From Rhodospirillaceae bacterium UBA6608 (GTDB taxonomy: Bacteria; Pseudomonadota; Alphaproteobacteria; Rhodospirillales_A; Casp-alpha2): 6,322 bases of DNA. The DNA lies in contig DJHY01000155.1 in the NCBI GenBank assembly GCA_002433335.1, positions 519 to 6,840 on the forward strand. The letters run 5' to 3'. Under the pieces are notes generated by a model that ran no database searches, was not told where the DNA came from, and worked only from the letters and a program-made list of their open reading frames with translations. Position numbers and translations under genes: made by a program. The number at the start of each line of letters is the position of its first letter. Positions within the stretch are counted from its first letter, which is position 1. Of the stretch, positions 6,034 through 6,322 are shown in pieces.

Positions 6034-6322
6034 TTAGCTAAGGTCTGGCGTCTGCTTTCGGGGTGACAGGTCGATGTCCAGCCGGACGACATCGCCCCGA
6101 TATGTGATGTCGGCGACATAGATACAAGTGCCGCTCTGATCGCGGATCGTACGGCGAACGTTGACCACCGGCGCGCCCATGGGCAGGTCCAGGTGTTCGG
6201 CGGCCTCTTGATTGGCGCCATCGACGATCAGCGTCTGATGCACGTTTTCGATGGTCACGCCGGGCGTATTCGCCATCAGCGGAACGAGAACCTGGGTACG
6301 GAATTTTTCCGGGGCCAGCAGA
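6034..6322 (-). CDS. GntR-family transcriptional regulator, C-terminal UTRA domain (5' part outside window)
   Basis: C-terminal 95 residues of a HutC/FarR-type GntR regulator; the frame is open to the right edge, so the winged-helix DNA-binding half and the start lie beyond it. The visible part shows the UTRA ligand-binding fold pattern: VTIENVHQTLIV, then AAEHLDLPMGAPVVNVRRTIRD (pieces AAEHLDLPMGAP and VVNVRRTIRD), then GTCIYVADITYRGDVVRLDIDL. This matches the UTRA layout of 'A..L.lp.G.pv..v.R...d..G.....d..yrgd......l'. It stops 103 bases before tctC on the same strand, so it probably senses the transported acid or a metabolite of it and controls the tct genes. PhnF of phosphonate operons is also a GntR-UTRA protein, so a link to the phn genes cannot be ruled out. 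An internal ATG at 6276 is not the start, since coding continues upstream of it. Confidence 0.85.
   Translation of the reverse strand, partial: LLAPEKFRTQVLVPLMANTPGVTIENVHQTLIVDGANQEAAEHLDLPMGAPVVNVRRTIRDQSGTCIYVADITYRGDVVRLDIDLSPRKQTPDLS

Noticed and set aside
5931..6221. N-terminal extension of tctC to an upstream in-frame ATG
   Set aside because: The extension adds 97 residues with no family match, would bury the signal peptide, and overlaps the GntR coding sequence. The ATG at 5930 has a strong ribosome site and a proper signal peptide.

Overview
The window is GC-rich (low 60s percent by eye, not counted) and gene-dense. Its codon use favours G or C in third position, and its Shine-Dalgarno sites are of the GGAG/AGGA type. 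Protein content and style suggest an alphaproteobacterium, perhaps of the Rhodospirillales, but that is inference from gene content and not a phylogenetic result. Two gene sets converge on a strong terminator near position 2850.

Left half, plus strand (1-2812): the 3' part of one phosphonate-type ABC permease gene (phnE1, cut by the window edge), a second full permease gene (phnE2), and a zinc-type medium-chain alcohol dehydrogenase that resembles the group repeatedly found beside phosphonate catabolism genes. The ATPase (phnC) and binding protein (phnD) expected for this transporter are not in the window and would most likely lie upstream. The working picture is import of an organophosphonate (or a related phosphorus compound) by a PhnE1/PhnE2 heterodimer, with the dehydrogenase acting on the compound or on a product of it. 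The dehydrogenase keeps its catalytic zinc site but has lost all four structural-zinc cysteines.

Right half, minus strand (2873-6322, transcribed right to left): the C-terminal part of a GntR-family regulator with a UTRA ligand-binding domain (cut by the right edge), then a complete tripartite tricarboxylate transporter (TTT) in the order tctC (periplasmic binding protein), tctA (large membrane subunit), tctB (small membrane subunit). tctA and tctB overlap by 11 bases. The 99-base gap between tctC and tctA holds two consecutive hairpins, the first followed by a T-run on the transcribed strand. This suggests partial termination or mRNA stabilisation that would give more binding protein than membrane subunits. 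The substrate is probably a carboxylate but cannot be read from the sequence.

The remaining gaps are short: 80 bases before the dehydrogenase gene, 60 bases holding the shared terminator, 99 bases holding the tandem hairpins, and 103 bases between the regulator and tctC holding an inverted repeat. No gene-free stretch exceeds 300 bases. I saw no RNA genes, mobile elements or CRISPR arrays. Nothing here amounts to a clearly new system. The most distinctive points are the dehydrogenase without a structural zinc and the tandem hairpins inside the TTT operon.
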